From the NCBI GenBank assembly GCA_948787875.1, contig CAQFKO010000021.1, forward strand, positions 1 through 23,095: a stretch of DNA of 23,095 nucleotides. The letters run 5' to 3'. The DNA is from an uncultured Eubacteriales bacterium. Its GTDB lineage: Bacteria > Bacillota > Clostridia > Christensenellales > UBA1242. The first letter of the stretch is position 1. Every line of letters begins with the position of its first letter. The notes under the pieces were generated by a model. The model worked only from the letters and a program-made list of their open reading frames with translations. It did no database searches and was not told where the DNA came from. Of this stretch, positions 14,218 through 22,631 are shown piece after piece. The position numbers and the translations under genes were made by a program.

Positions 14218-15645
14218 TTATTTTTTAGACATCAAATATTCGTCAATTGCACCGGCAGCAAGCTTACCCGCACCCATAGCAGAAATAACAGTAGCAGCGC
14301 CCGTTACGGCATCACCACCTGCATAAACCGCCTCTTTTGAGGTTCTTCCTGTGTTTTCTTCCACAATAATTCCGCCATGACTGTTTGTATCAAGCCCTTT
14401 GGTTGTTGTTTTAATAAGAGGATTAGGAGAAGTTCCAATACTCATTATAACAGTGTCTACATCAAGCACAAACTCGCTTCCTTCAATCGCAATAGGTCTG
14501 CGACGGCCTCTTTCATCAGGTTCGCCAAGTTGCATTTTTATGCACTTAATACCTGCCACAAAGCCATTTTTAGGGTCACGCTTATCATTTAAATTATTAT
14601 AGCCCAAAATTTCAACAGGATTGCAAAGAAGTTTAAATTCAATACCCTCTTCTTCTGCGTGTTCAACCTCTTCTTTTCTTGCAGGAAGTTCTTCCATGCT
14701 TCTTCTATAAACAATATAAACCTTTTCCGCACCAAGTCTAAGAGCAGTTCTAGCTGCGTCCATAGCAACATTTCCGCCACCCACAACGGCAACCTTTCCG
14801 CCCTTCATAATAGGCGTAACCATATCGTCTTTATAAGCCTTCATTAAGTTGCTTCTTGTCAAAAATTCGTTTGCAGAATAAACTCCGTTATATTGTTCGC
14901 CCGGTATTCCCATAAAATTAGGAAGCCCTGCGCCCGAACCTATAAAAACCGCTTCAAAGCCTTCTTCAAAAAGCTCGTCAACTGTAATGGTTTTTCCAAT
15001 AACAATATTTGTTTCTATTTTAACGCCCATAGAAATAAGTTTGTCAACTTCTTTTTTAACAATGGCTTTTGGAAGTCTGAACTCGGGAATACCATAAACA
15101 AGCACGCCTCCCGCAGTGTGAAGGGCTTCAAAAACCGTAACGCTATAACCTTTTTTGGCCAAATCGCCGGCACAAGTAAGCCCCGAAGGTCCTGAACCCA
15201 CAATAGCAACCTTGTGTCCGTTTGCCGAAGCAACCTCTTCCTTTCCCTCTGCGTGAGCCATGTGCCAATCGGCAACAAAGCGTTCAAGCCTGCCAATGCC
15301 AACAGGTTCGCCTTTTATTCCGCGAACACACTTTGCCTCGCATTGACTCTCTTGTGGACAAACTCTTCCGCAAACAGCAGGAAGGCTTGACGACTTGGAA
15401 ATTATTTGATAAGCACCCTCATAGTCGCCCTCTTTTATTTTTGTGATAAATGCAGGAATATGAATTTTTACGGGACACCCTGTTGCACAAGGATAGTTAA
15501 CACAATTCAAACATCTTTTTGCCTCGTCAATTGCAGTGGCTTCGTCATAACCCATTGCCACTTCTTTAAAGTTATGAGCCCTTACTTTTGGCTCTTGCGT
15601 AGGCATTTCGTTTTTGGTCATTTTCATATTAGGTAATTCAGGCAT
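14218..15645 (-). CDS. nfnB: NfnB / GltA-like NADPH oxidoreductase, large subunit
   Basis: A 475-residue flavoprotein of the glutamate synthase small-subunit family. The N-terminal Fe-S domain has Cys45, 48, 53 and 57 and Cys92, 96, 102 and 106 for two [4Fe-4S] clusters. FAD-binding GSGPSG is at 150-155, a second dinucleotide fold GGGNVAMDAARTALRLGA binds NADPH, and a C-terminal GGD block (AGGDAVTGA) completes the FAD site. Paired with nfnA it matches NADH-dependent reduced ferredoxin:NADP+ oxidoreductase, an electron-bifurcating enzyme. Older names are sulfide dehydrogenase alpha or gltA/gltD. No large glutamate synthase subunit is nearby, which favours Nfn. The ATG follows the nfnA stop with no gap; its SD AAGGAGG lies within the end of nfnA. 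Confidence 0.88.
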   Translation of the reverse strand: MPELPNMKMTKNEMPTQEPKVRAHNFKEVAMGYDEATAIDEAKRCLNCVNYPCATGCPVKIHIPAFITKIKEGDYEGAYQIISKSSSLPAVCGRVCPQESQCEAKCVRGIKGEPVGIGRLERFVADWHMAHAEGKEEVASANGHKVAIVGSGPSGLTCAGDLAKKGYSVTVFEALHTAGGVLVYGIPEFRLPKAIVKKEVDKLISMGVKIETNIVIGKTITVDELFEEGFEAVFIGSGAGLPNFMGIPGEQYNGVYSANEFLTRSNLMKAYKDDMVTPIMKGGKVAVVGGGNVAMDAARTALRLGAEKVYIVYRRSMEELPARKEEVEHAEEEGIEFKLLCNPVEILGYNNLNDKRDPKNGFVAGIKCIKMQLGEPDERGRRRPIAIEGSEFVLDVDTVIMSIGTSPNPLIKTTTKGLDTNSHGGIIVEENTGRTSKEAVYAGGDAVTGAATVISAMGAGKLAAGAIDEYLMSKK

Positions 15646-16488
15646 TTACTTAACCTCCTTCTTCAAAAGATTGCAGGTTTCTTCTCTTGCTTTTTGTTCA
15701 AAATCAGAATAAATTCTGTTGCGAGTCATCATTTCATCAAAGTCAACTTCATAGCCGTCAAAATCAGGTCCGTCAACACAAGCAAACTTCATTTTTCCAC
15801 CAACCGTAAGTCTGCAACCGCCACACATTCCCGTTCCGTCAATCATAATAGGGTTCATTGAAACCGTGCAAGGAACATTAAACTTTTTTGCCGTTTCAAC
15901 CACAAATTTCATCATAATAAGCGGACCAATGGCAATAATTTTATCGAACTTTTTTCCGGAAGCCAAAATTCTTTCCAGCGGAACACAAACATTTCCCATT
16001 TCGCCCATTGAGCCGTCATCGGTCATCAAATGAAATTCTTCCGAAACAGCCTTAAATTCATTTTCAAGAATAACAAGGTCTTTTGTTCTAAATCCAATAA
16101 CCGAGGTAACCTTAGCACCATTTTCAAAAAGTTTTTTTGCAATAGGCTGAGCAATTGCACAACCAACGCCACCACCCACAACACAAACCTCACCAAGTCC
16201 GTCGGTTTCGGTAGGAACACCAAGAGGCCCAACAAAGTCTTCAATAAACTCACCGGCATTTTTGTGATTCAACAATTCGGTTGTAGCACCCACAATTTGA
16301 AAAATAATTTTAACAGTGCCTGCCTCTCTGTCAAAGCCCGCAACGGTAAGAGGAATACGCTCGCCCTCACTGTCAACCCTCAAAATTATAAACTGACCCG
16401 GCTCGGCTTTTTTTGCAACAAGAGGGGCAACAATATCCATTTCAACAACTGTTGGATTAAGCACTTTTTTGCTTGCAATTTTAAACAT
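15646..16488 (-). CDS. nfnA: NfnA / SudB, NAD- and 2Fe-2S-binding small subunit
   Basis: A 280-residue ferredoxin-reductase-like subunit. An N-terminal FAD-binding barrel (RIPLTVAG, 44-51) is followed by an NAD-binding domain with GGGVGCA (105-111) and a C-terminal 2Fe-2S loop. In that loop, DGTGMCGGCRLTV and FAC give D217, C222, C225 and C237: Asp plus three Cys in D-x4-C-x2-C-x11-C spacing. This Asp ligand separates NfnA from the four-Cys PyrK of dihydroorotate dehydrogenase. NfnA takes the NADH electrons in the bifurcating complex. SD GGGAG precedes the ATG at 16488, and it is first in the two-gene unit. SudB is another name for the same family. Confidence 0.88.
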   Translation of the reverse strand: MFKIASKKVLNPTVVEMDIVAPLVAKKAEPGQFIILRVDSEGERIPLTVAGFDREAGTVKIIFQIVGATTELLNHKNAGEFIEDFVGPLGVPTETDGLGEVCVVGGGVGCAIAQPIAKKLFENGAKVTSVIGFRTKDLVILENEFKAVSEEFHLMTDDGSMGEMGNVCVPLERILASGKKFDKIIAIGPLIMMKFVVETAKKFNVPCTVSMNPIMIDGTGMCGGCRLTVGGKMKFACVDGPDFDGYEVDFDEMMTRNRIYSDFEQKAREETCNLLKKEVK

Positions 16489-16508
16489 TTTTTATCACTC
16501 CCTATTTT

Positions 16509-16536
16509 ATTTTACAATTTAATATTATCATAACAA
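16509..16536 (-). promoter_or_regulatory. Probable promoter of nfnAB
   Basis: Leftward reading: TTGTTA (16531-16536), 16 bases, TAAAAT (16509-16514). An overlapping alternative, TTTGCA with TAATAT, sits slightly upstream, so the exact site is uncertain. Confidence 0.45.
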
Positions 16537-16560
16537 AAAATATTTGCAAACTGATTTAAC

Positions 16561-16599
16561 AGCATTTTAAAAAGTTTAATTTCAATTAACTTTAATGCT
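16561..16599 (-). terminator. Imperfect hairpin overlapping the end of the propeller gene
   Basis: AGCATT/AATGCT outer and AAAGTTTAATT/AATTAACTTT inner arms, with small bulges. The last codons and TGA stop of the leftward gene form one arm. The U-tract is short, so termination is only probable. Confidence 0.45.
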
Positions 16600-17538
16600 A
16601 AAAACATGATAAAGCCTTGTTCTCATAAAAAATTTATACTTATTTGCACCGCTTTCAAACACAACATAAATTCTTCCACCCTCGCAAACAATTTCCTCGC
16701 TCATTGGAGGCAAAATTTTTGTTTTTCGCAGATATTTGTTTTCAAGCACATAAAGCGGTACTTTTTTGTCCTTAAAAATAATATATTTTGCGGTATTTTT
16801 TTGAAAAACATTTTCATATTCAATAAGCCTTGATTTGTTTGCAGCATAAGAAGAAGACAAAAATATTCTTCCCAAACTAAACGCCATTCCTTGAACAGTG
16901 TCCGGAATAGAAAGTGCTTTTTGAGGCACAATGCTCGGCATTCCGTTGTCCGAAAGACTAAACCCAAAAACAATTGCACAATGATAATTTCCGCCGTCCA
17001 GCAAAATATGGTGAGTGGGGTCGGTTTTGTATTTTCCCATTTTATAAAACTCACCCACCCAAAGAGTGTTTCCGTTAACCAAACAAAAATCCGCCCCGTT
17101 TTCGCTCGAAAACTCATAGTCAAATTTAACCACATCAGCAGGCTTTGACGAAAGCACATCACTCAGCAAAAATCTAAAAACTTTTCCTTCCCCTGAAATA
17201 TAGCCGTAATTATTATAAACACAAATTCCGCCCGCGTGCCCCAAATATTCTTGGCCCTGTTTTGTTTTAAAAGTAACATAATATTGCAAATTGTTTTGCT
17301 GGGGGTCAACAACATAAACCCTCGAAGCCCTACCTTTTGTCATATAGCCCGAAACCAAAAATTTGTTTTCCGACTTAACAAAAGTTATGCCTTGTGGAAC
17401 AAAACCCTCACTTAATCCAAAAAGTCGCCACTCACGCCTTGCAGATTTAAGGTCACCCAACCCCGCCGCAAAATAATAAACCAAAACGGCAATCAAAAAT
17501 GCCACACCTATTGTGCTAGAAAAAAATATCCAAAACAT
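16582..17538 (-). CDS. Membrane-anchored beta-propeller-like protein, unknown function
   Basis: A 318-residue protein. One N-terminal transmembrane segment (residues 2-24) acts as an uncleaved anchor, followed by a Lys/Arg-rich join and a domain outside the membrane. The rest is a run of short beta strands with repeated blade-like units: VPQGITFVKSENKFLVSGY (47-65), GHAGGICVYNNYGYISGEG (100-118), VQGMAFSLGRIFLSSS (215-230) and EEIVCEGGRIYVVFESG (281-297). The recurring Gly-Ile/Met then strand then strand pattern suggests a beta-propeller. No catalytic motif is seen; a binding or surface role is possible. There is no SD; a -10-like TAAAAT nine bases before the ATG suggests a near-leaderless message or a wrongly placed start. 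It stands alone, divergent from the SDR at 17667. Confidence 0.7.
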   Translation of the reverse strand: MFWIFFSSTIGVAFLIAVLVYYFAAGLGDLKSARREWRLFGLSEGFVPQGITFVKSENKFLVSGYMTKGRASRVYVVDPQQNNLQYYVTFKTKQGQEYLGHAGGICVYNNYGYISGEGKVFRFLLSDVLSSKPADVVKFDYEFSSENGADFCLVNGNTLWVGEFYKMGKYKTDPTHHILLDGGNYHCAIVFGFSLSDNGMPSIVPQKALSIPDTVQGMAFSLGRIFLSSSYAANKSRLIEYENVFQKNTAKYIIFKDKKVPLYVLENKYLRKTKILPPMSEEIVCEGGRIYVVFESGANKYKFFMRTRLYHVFSIKVN

Positions 17539-17618
17539 AACACTTAAATTTTATCTCAAAAATCGCTTATTTTCATAAAAGAATATTAAAAAATTATTTT
17601 ATAAATATAAATAATTAA

Positions 17619-17647
17619 TTGTGTTTTTAAAAGTTTTTGTCTAAAAT
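17619..17647 (+). promoter_or_regulatory. Promoter of the SDR-pepE unit
   Basis: TTGTGT (17619-17624), 17 bases, TAAAAT (17642-17647). It sits inside the upstream extension of the frame and supports the ATG at 17667, with GAGG at 17655-17658 ahead of it. Confidence 0.5.
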
Positions 17648-17666
17648 AAAAAGCGAGGATACAATT

Positions 17667-18401
17667 ATGTTAAGAAAAACAGCAATTATTTCAGGCGGTT
17701 TCGGAGATATAGGAAAAGCAACTGCCGAAAAATTTGCAGCAAACGGATATAATGTTGCACTAACCTACCTAAACAGTTTTGACCAAGATTTTTTGCAAAA
17801 ACTAAAAAGCTATAATGTTGAAGCCATGGCAATAAGAGTAGATCAATCAAAAGAAAACGATATTATAAATTTTGTAAACACTGTTTTTGCGGAATTTGAA
17901 TATGTTGACAGTTGCGTTTTAGCAGCAGGAAAAGCTGAGCCGGAAGGTTTTTTGTATGAAAAAAACGCCGAAACAATTGACGAAATTATAAATGTAAATT
18001 TCAGAGGAACAATTCTTTTTGCAAGAGAAATAATAAAACACTTTTCTTCGCAAAAGCACGGAAGCCTTGTAATAATTTCTTCCATTTACGGCGAAACGGG
18101 CGGAAGTCTTGAAGCGGTTTATTCTGCGTGCAAAGCTGGCATTAACGGGCTAGTAAAAAGCCTTGCAATAGAGTCGGCCCCTCATGTAAGAGTAAACGCA
18201 ATTGCTCCGGGCTTTATTTCAACCAAAATGACAAACCACTACACACCCACAGATTTGGAATATATTAAAAACCAAACCCCTCTTGCAAAACTCGGAACGC
18301 CCTCAGATGTAGCAAACTCTGCGCTATTTTTGGCAAGCGAAGAAAGCAGTTTTATCACAGGAGAAATTTTAACGGTTTCGGGCGGGGCATTAAGGCTTTA
18401 A
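17667..18401 (+). CDS. FabG-like SDR oxidoreductase
   Basis: A 244-residue classical SDR, closest in pattern to 3-oxoacyl-ACP reductases. Cofactor loop SGGFGDIG (9-16), N111, S139 (VIISSIYG), Y152/K156 (VYSACKAG), APGFISTKM (180-188) and a C-terminal TVSGGALRL. The NNAG motif is VLAAG (84-88), with Ala replacing the usual Asn. No acp, fabD or fabF gene is nearby, so a role in fatty acid synthesis is unproven. The start is placed at 17667; the frame opens upstream at 17637 but that part covers the promoter. It is followed by pepE after 22 bases with no terminator, so the two are co-transcribed. Confidence 0.82.
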   Translation: MLRKTAIISGGFGDIGKATAEKFAANGYNVALTYLNSFDQDFLQKLKSYNVEAMAIRVDQSKENDIINFVNTVFAEFEYVDSCVLAAGKAEPEGFLYEKNAETIDEIINVNFRGTILFAREIIKHFSSQKHGSLVIISSIYGETGGSLEAVYSACKAGINGLVKSLAIESAPHVRVNAIAPGFISTKMTNHYTPTDLEYIKNQTPLAKLGTPSDVANSALFLASEESSFITGEILTVSGGALRL

Positions 18402-18423
18402 TAAAAAACAAAAGGATATAAAA

Positions 18424-19068
18424 ATGGAAAATTTTCAAGGAAAACTTATACTTTGCTCATCAGGAGCATTCAATGCACACAAAATAAACGAAAAAGAATT
18501 GCTTCAAGAACAAATGTATAGTGCTTGCGCAAAAAACAAAAATGTTTTGGTGGTTTTAAACGCTTCTGACACAGGAAGCAACCCTCTCGGAAAAATGCAC
18601 ACGGCAGAAGCATTTTATAAATTCGGTGCAAAATCAGTAACCGCAAAATCAATATCAAAAAATGATTTTGATTCATTTTCAAACTATGACCTTATTTACT
18701 TTATGGGTGGCGACTGCCTTCCGCTTATAACGCTTGCAAATACAAACGGAATAAAACCTGCCATAATCAATTTTTTAAAATCAAACAAAACCATAATCGG
18801 TCAAAGCGCGGGGACTTTGTTTTTTACAAAAAATTTAAAATATTACTATGAAGCAAAAAAAGGCACAAAGCCAAAATATGATATTCCGCTAAAAACTTAT
18901 GCCGGACTAGCGATGGTTGAAGAAATCTTTTTCCCTCACTATGACAAACAACCCGAATCGGAATTGGAAAAAATAAAAAGCGTTGAAAAACAAAACAACA
19001 TCACCTTCACCAAACTAAACGACGGAGATTACTTTGTTTACAGCCTGTCCGACTTAAATATTCAATAA
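18424..19068 (+). CDS. pepE: Peptidase E (S51 family)
   Basis: A 214-residue S51 peptidase. Nucleophile elbow GQSAG (126-130) with Ser128, the MGGD block (94-97) that forms the oxyanion/Asp-binding part, and H172 in FFPHYDK as the likely catalytic His. The family cleaves N-terminal Asp dipeptides; cyanophycinase is the other branch. Length fits dipeptidase E, and the absence of an N-terminal extension argues against cyanophycinase. Cytosolic, no signal peptide. SD AAAGGA is six bases before the ATG. It is the second gene of a unit with the SDR and ends at a palindromic terminator. Confidence 0.8.
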   Translation: MENFQGKLILCSSGAFNAHKINEKELLQEQMYSACAKNKNVLVVLNASDTGSNPLGKMHTAEAFYKFGAKSVTAKSISKNDFDSFSNYDLIYFMGGDCLPLITLANTNGIKPAIINFLKSNKTIIGQSAGTLFFTKNLKYYYEAKKGTKPKYDIPLKTYAGLAMVEEIFFPHYDKQPESELEKIKSVEKQNNITFTKLNDGDYFVYSLSDLNIQ

Positions 19069-19096
19069 AAAATAAGAGCAATTGCTCTTATTTTTT
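19067..19096. terminator. Perfectly palindromic bidirectional terminator
   Basis: AAAAAATAAGAGC, loop AATT, GCTCTTATTTTTT: a 13-bp stem with A- and T-tails. It separates the rightward pepE unit from leftward glnN. Confidence 0.9.
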
Positions 19097-19100
19097 TTAA

Positions 19101-21182
19101 TTAAACATAAAGAAGAATGTCTGAATAAGTTGGGAATGGCCACAAATTTTTTGGCATCAACTCTTCCAGCTTATCACAATACTCTCTTAACTTTTTCATT
19201 TCAACCAGCACATTGTTCAAGCAAAATTCTGCGGATTTCAAAATGTCTTCATTATTTTTAATCTTGCGCTGAACCTTTGCAAGTTTGTCTTTTTCTTCAA
19301 AAATATCGGAAATTAACTTAGTCACACTTTCAAGCAAAACTTTTTGTGAGTCAAACTCCCCTCCCACATCTTTAACAAGCTTAACATTGTTTGCAAGAAA
19401 ACTTGAAAACTCAATCCCTGCCGGCAAAATTTGTTTTTGCACAATTTCGCACATAGTAAGAGCTTCAATGCTGATAATATTGCAATAATTTTCCAACAAA
19501 ATATCTTTTCGGGCTTTGATTTCCTCATTGGTATAAATTTTAAGCCTTTCAAAAAGTTCCACATTTTTCTTTCGGTCAAAATAAGAAAGTGCCTCAGGCG
19601 TAGATGCAAGATTCAATAATCCCCTCTTGTTTGCCTCAACAACCCACTCACTTGAATAATTGTTTCCGTTAAAAACAATGCGTTTGTGGTTCAAATATTC
19701 TTCTTTTATAAGGTTTTTCACAGCCTGCTCAAAATTTTGTTCACCTTCAAGTTTGTCAGCAAATTCATTCAAAACATCGGCAACCGCAGAGTTAATCATA
19801 ATATTAGGGCAAGCGATATTAAGCGACGAACCAAGAGAACGAAACTCAAATTTGTTTCCCGTAAAGGCAAACGGAGAGGTACGGTTTCTGTCTGATGTGT
19901 CTTCCAAAATCTTAGGAACAAATTCAACTCCCGTAGAAAGCTTTCCACTTGTTCGGTTATTATACTCTTTTCCCGAAGAAATTGTTTCAAGATAATCGGT
20001 AAGCTCATCGCCAAGGTGCATTGAAATTATTGCAGGAGGAGCTTCATGTGCTCCTAAACGGTGATCGTTTCCAGCAGTGGCAATAGAAATTCTAAGCAAG
20101 TCTTGATGTTCGTCAACTGCTTTTATTGCAGCGGTCAAAAACAACATAAATTGCAAATTATTCTTCAAATCTTTTCCGGGCTCCAACAAATTTTCGCCAT
20201 CGGAAGTAGTCAGCGACCAATTGTTGTGCTTACCAGAACCGTTAACGCCCTCAAAGGGCTTTTCGTGAAGCAAACAAACAAGTCCGTGTCTTTCGGCAAC
20301 TTTTTGCATAACCGACATCATAAGTTGATTGTGGTCGGTGGCAATATTAACCATAGAAAACACAGGCGTAAGCTCGTGTTGAGCAGGAGCAACTTCATTA
20401 TGCCTTGTTTTAGAAAATATTCCCAGCTTCCAAAGTTCAACGTCAAGTTCTTCCATAAACTTTAACACTCGTGGCTTAACATTTCCAAAATAATGGTCTT
20501 CAAGTTCTTGCCCCTTTGGAGGCTTTGCACCAAAAAGGGTTCGCCCCGCAACAATCAAATCCATACGCTTTTTGTAAAGCTCGGCAGGAATCAAAAAATA
20601 TTCTTGTTCTGCCCCCACAGACGGAATAACTCTGTCTGGATTTTTTCCAAAAAGTTTGAGTATGCGTTTTGTTGCATTATTAATGCATTCCATTGACCTT
20701 AAAAGCGGGGTCTTTTTATCCAACACTTGACCCGAATAAGAAATAAACGCAGTCGGAATATAAAGCACTGTGTCTTTAACAAAAGCATAACTTGTTGGGT
20801 CCCAAGCCGTGTAACCGCGAGCCTCAAAAATAGAACGCAACCCGCCGTTAGGAAAGCTAGAAGCATCGGGTTCACCCTTAATCAGAGACTTGCCCGAAAA
20901 ATCCATAATAATTGAGCTTGCATCGGCAGGCTTAATAAAACTGTCATGCTTTTCCGCAGTAATTCCTGTCATTGGTTGAAACCAATGCGTAAAATGAGTT
21001 GCCCCCTTTTCAATTGCCCATTCTTTCATTTTTTCCGCAACAATACCAGCAACCTCCGCAGAAATAGAAACATTTGTTTTTATTGATTTTTGCAAAGAAT
21101 CAAAAACCTCTTTCGGCAACCTTTCACGCATAACCTTTTCATTAAAAACCATTGAGCCAAACAGCTCCGGAACATTAACCAT
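19101..21182 (-). CDS. glnN: Type III glutamine synthetase
   Basis: A 693-residue GSIII enzyme, about 50% longer than GSI, that makes glutamine from glutamate, ammonia and ATP. Recognisable blocks: GAEQEYFLIP (190-199), RHNEVAPAQHELTPVF (260-275), GVNGSGKHNNWSLTT (312-326), GNDHRLGAHEAPP (371-383) and NRTSPFAFTGNKFEFR. These carry the metal-binding Glu and His and the substrate-binding Arg and Asn. The C-terminal extension (from about 520) is helical and typical of GSIII. It is transcribed alone from a consensus promoter, with AGGGGGG before the ATG. No GlnR box is recognised upstream. Confidence 0.95.
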   Translation of the reverse strand: MVNVPELFGSMVFNEKVMRERLPKEVFDSLQKSIKTNVSISAEVAGIVAEKMKEWAIEKGATHFTHWFQPMTGITAEKHDSFIKPADASSIIMDFSGKSLIKGEPDASSFPNGGLRSIFEARGYTAWDPTSYAFVKDTVLYIPTAFISYSGQVLDKKTPLLRSMECINNATKRILKLFGKNPDRVIPSVGAEQEYFLIPAELYKKRMDLIVAGRTLFGAKPPKGQELEDHYFGNVKPRVLKFMEELDVELWKLGIFSKTRHNEVAPAQHELTPVFSMVNIATDHNQLMMSVMQKVAERHGLVCLLHEKPFEGVNGSGKHNNWSLTTSDGENLLEPGKDLKNNLQFMLFLTAAIKAVDEHQDLLRISIATAGNDHRLGAHEAPPAIISMHLGDELTDYLETISSGKEYNNRTSGKLSTGVEFVPKILEDTSDRNRTSPFAFTGNKFEFRSLGSSLNIACPNIMINSAVADVLNEFADKLEGEQNFEQAVKNLIKEEYLNHKRIVFNGNNYSSEWVVEANKRGLLNLASTPEALSYFDRKKNVELFERLKIYTNEEIKARKDILLENYCNIISIEALTMCEIVQKQILPAGIEFSSFLANNVKLVKDVGGEFDSQKVLLESVTKLISDIFEEKDKLAKVQRKIKNNEDILKSAEFCLNNVLVEMKKLREYCDKLEELMPKNLWPFPTYSDILLYV

Positions 21183-21237
21183 AAAACCCCCCTAATGCAA
21201 AAGCACAACTTTTTTAGTCTAATAAATTTGGAATTTA

Positions 21238-21266
21238 ATTATAATTTCAGCATAATAGTTTGTCAA
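21238..21266 (-). promoter_or_regulatory. Consensus promoter of glnN
   Basis: Leftward reading: TTGACA (21261-21266), 17 bases, TATAAT (21238-21243), all consensus. Leader of about 48 nt, no strong hairpin in it. The only fully consensus promoter in the window, which suggests high basal expression. Confidence 0.85.
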
Positions 21267-21319
21267 TTATTTTTACTAAATTAATATATTCTGCAAGCTA
21301 AATAAATGTTCCAATAATA

Positions 21320-21352
21320 AAAAACAGCAACCATTATCGGATTGCTGTTTTT
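21320..21352 (-). terminator. Terminator of the mscS gene
   Basis: AAAAACAGCAA (21320-21330), loop of 11, TTGCTGTTTTT (21342-21352); leftward it ends in TTTTT. Starts about six bases after the mscS stop. Confidence 0.85.
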
Positions 21353-21357
21353 AAATT

Positions 21358-22419
21358 TTATTGATTTTCGGTTTCTTTTGATTTTTTCACATCTTTGCTT
21401 GCTTTTTCTGCGGATTTTGCAGATTTTTTTGCAATCTTTTCCTCTTTTTTTGTTTCTTTTTCTTTCTTATCAGCAGTTTTGCCTTTATTTTTTGAAAGTT
21501 TAAAGATATCACTTATTCCCGCAGTTTCAAGGTCAAAAGTTTTATCGTTTTTTCTCTCCTTTTCAACTCTTTCTTGAAGAGGCTTTTTAATAAACGGCAT
21601 CTTAACATTATCAGTTCTGTTTCTAACTTCAAGTTGATTATAAGGAACAGAAATATTCTTGCGTTTAAACTCGTTATAAACATTTTCAACAACATAATAA
21701 TATGTGTCCCAATAATCCTCGCTGTCAACCCAGCAGTTAGCAAAAAAGTCTATACTGCTTGCACCCAAAGTTTTAAGTCTGCAAAACGGAGCAGGGTCAA
21801 GCCTTACATTTCCGTTGCTGTTCATAACATCAAGCACAATCTTTTTAACTTCTTCAACATCACTTTCATAAGCAACCGAAAAAGTAAAATCAACTCTTCT
21901 GGTTTTGTTTGCTCCGGCATTAACCACCGAACTGTTAACAATTGTGCTGTTTGGAAGGGTTATTCTTTTGTTATCGGGAGTTTGAAGTGTGGTGAACAAA
22001 AAGTTAATGTTAACAATGCTTCCGTCAACGCCATTAACACTGATAAAGTCACCTTTTTTAAACATATGGGTCGCAACGATAACAATTCCGTTTGCAAGGT
22101 TTGCAATGTTGCTTTCAAGAGCCATACCAACGGCAAGCAAAATTGCAGAGAGTGCGGTAATGATTCCCGTAATTTGAATTCCGACCATGCTAAGCAAAAT
22201 CAATACCAAAATCAAATACAAAATAATTTTTAAGGCAGTCATCAAAAATTGCTGACCGATTTTTTCCATCTTGGTTTTTCCAAGAATTCTTCTTGTAATA
22301 TTAAGAATAATTTTAATTAAAATAATACCGAATACAAGCACAGCAACAAAACCCAAAATTTTCCAGCCATTGCTTGTAAAAAAGTTTTTAATAGTGTTCC
22401 AAATGTTTTGCCAATCCAT
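21358..22419 (-). CDS. mscS: MscS-type mechanosensitive channel with a charged tail
   Basis: A 353-residue small-conductance mechanosensitive channel. Transmembrane helices lie at about 20-40, 62-82 and 86-116; the third is the pore-lining helix with the Gly/Ala pattern ALSAILLAVGMALESNIANLANGI. The cytosolic beta-domain (KKGDFISVNGVDGSIVNI and PNSTIVNSSVVN) and the alpha/beta domain follow. Residues 287-353 form a Lys/Glu-rich tail (KNKGKTADKKEKETKKEEK type), probably disordered and absent from E. coli MscS. It opens under membrane tension to release solutes during osmotic downshock. SD AAGGAG precedes the ATG; terminator at 21320. Divergent from the right-edge gene. Confidence 0.92.
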   Translation of the reverse strand: MDWQNIWNTIKNFFTSNGWKILGFVAVLVFGIILIKIILNITRRILGKTKMEKIGQQFLMTALKIILYLILVLILLSMVGIQITGIITALSAILLAVGMALESNIANLANGIVIVATHMFKKGDFISVNGVDGSIVNINFLFTTLQTPDNKRITLPNSTIVNSSVVNAGANKTRRVDFTFSVAYESDVEEVKKIVLDVMNSNGNVRLDPAPFCRLKTLGASSIDFFANCWVDSEDYWDTYYYVVENVYNEFKRKNISVPYNQLEVRNRTDNVKMPFIKKPLQERVEKERKNDKTFDLETAGISDIFKLSKNKGKTADKKEKETKKEEKIAKKSAKSAEKASKDVKKSKETENQ

Positions 22420-22448
22420 TTTTATCTCCTTGTAAAATATCTAAACCA

Positions 22449-22477
22449 ATTATAGCAAATGCCAAATAATTTGTTAA
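22449..22477 (-). promoter_or_regulatory. Promoter of mscS
   Basis: Leftward reading: TTAACA (22472-22477), 17 bases, TATAAT (22449-22454) preceded by TGc. Strong, with an extended -10. Confidence 0.75.
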
Positions 22478-22568
22478 ATGATATTGCCAAAAAATATAAA
22501 ATTTGCAAAAAAATTATATATTTTTAACAAAATAATAACAAAACTGTTTTAAAGATTATGTGAATTTG

Positions 22569-22577
22569 TGCTATATT
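22569..22577 (+). promoter_or_regulatory. Extended -10 promoter of the right-edge gene
   Basis: TGCTATATT extended -10, no convincing -35. The leader of about 48 nt contains an A/T-only stem (22582-22601) of little strength. Confidence 0.5.
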
Positions 22578-22631
22578 AATAAAAAGAAATCATTTTCTTT
22601 TATTTTTACCAAGCAAAATTTGGAGAAATAA

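Noticed and set aside
21183..21237. Glutamine riboswitch in the glnN leader
   Set aside because: The leader is about 48 nt and shows neither the expected pairing nor conserved bases of a known glutamine RNA.
21574..22233. Rightward 219-codon frame opposite mscS
   Set aside because: It is antisense to a clear MscS gene with no SD or recognisable domain, so a mirror of the real frame.
22582..22601. Attenuator-like hairpin in the leader of the right-edge gene
   Set aside because: The stem is A/T only apart from one G-C pair and would be too weak. AT-rich DNA gives such pairs by chance.
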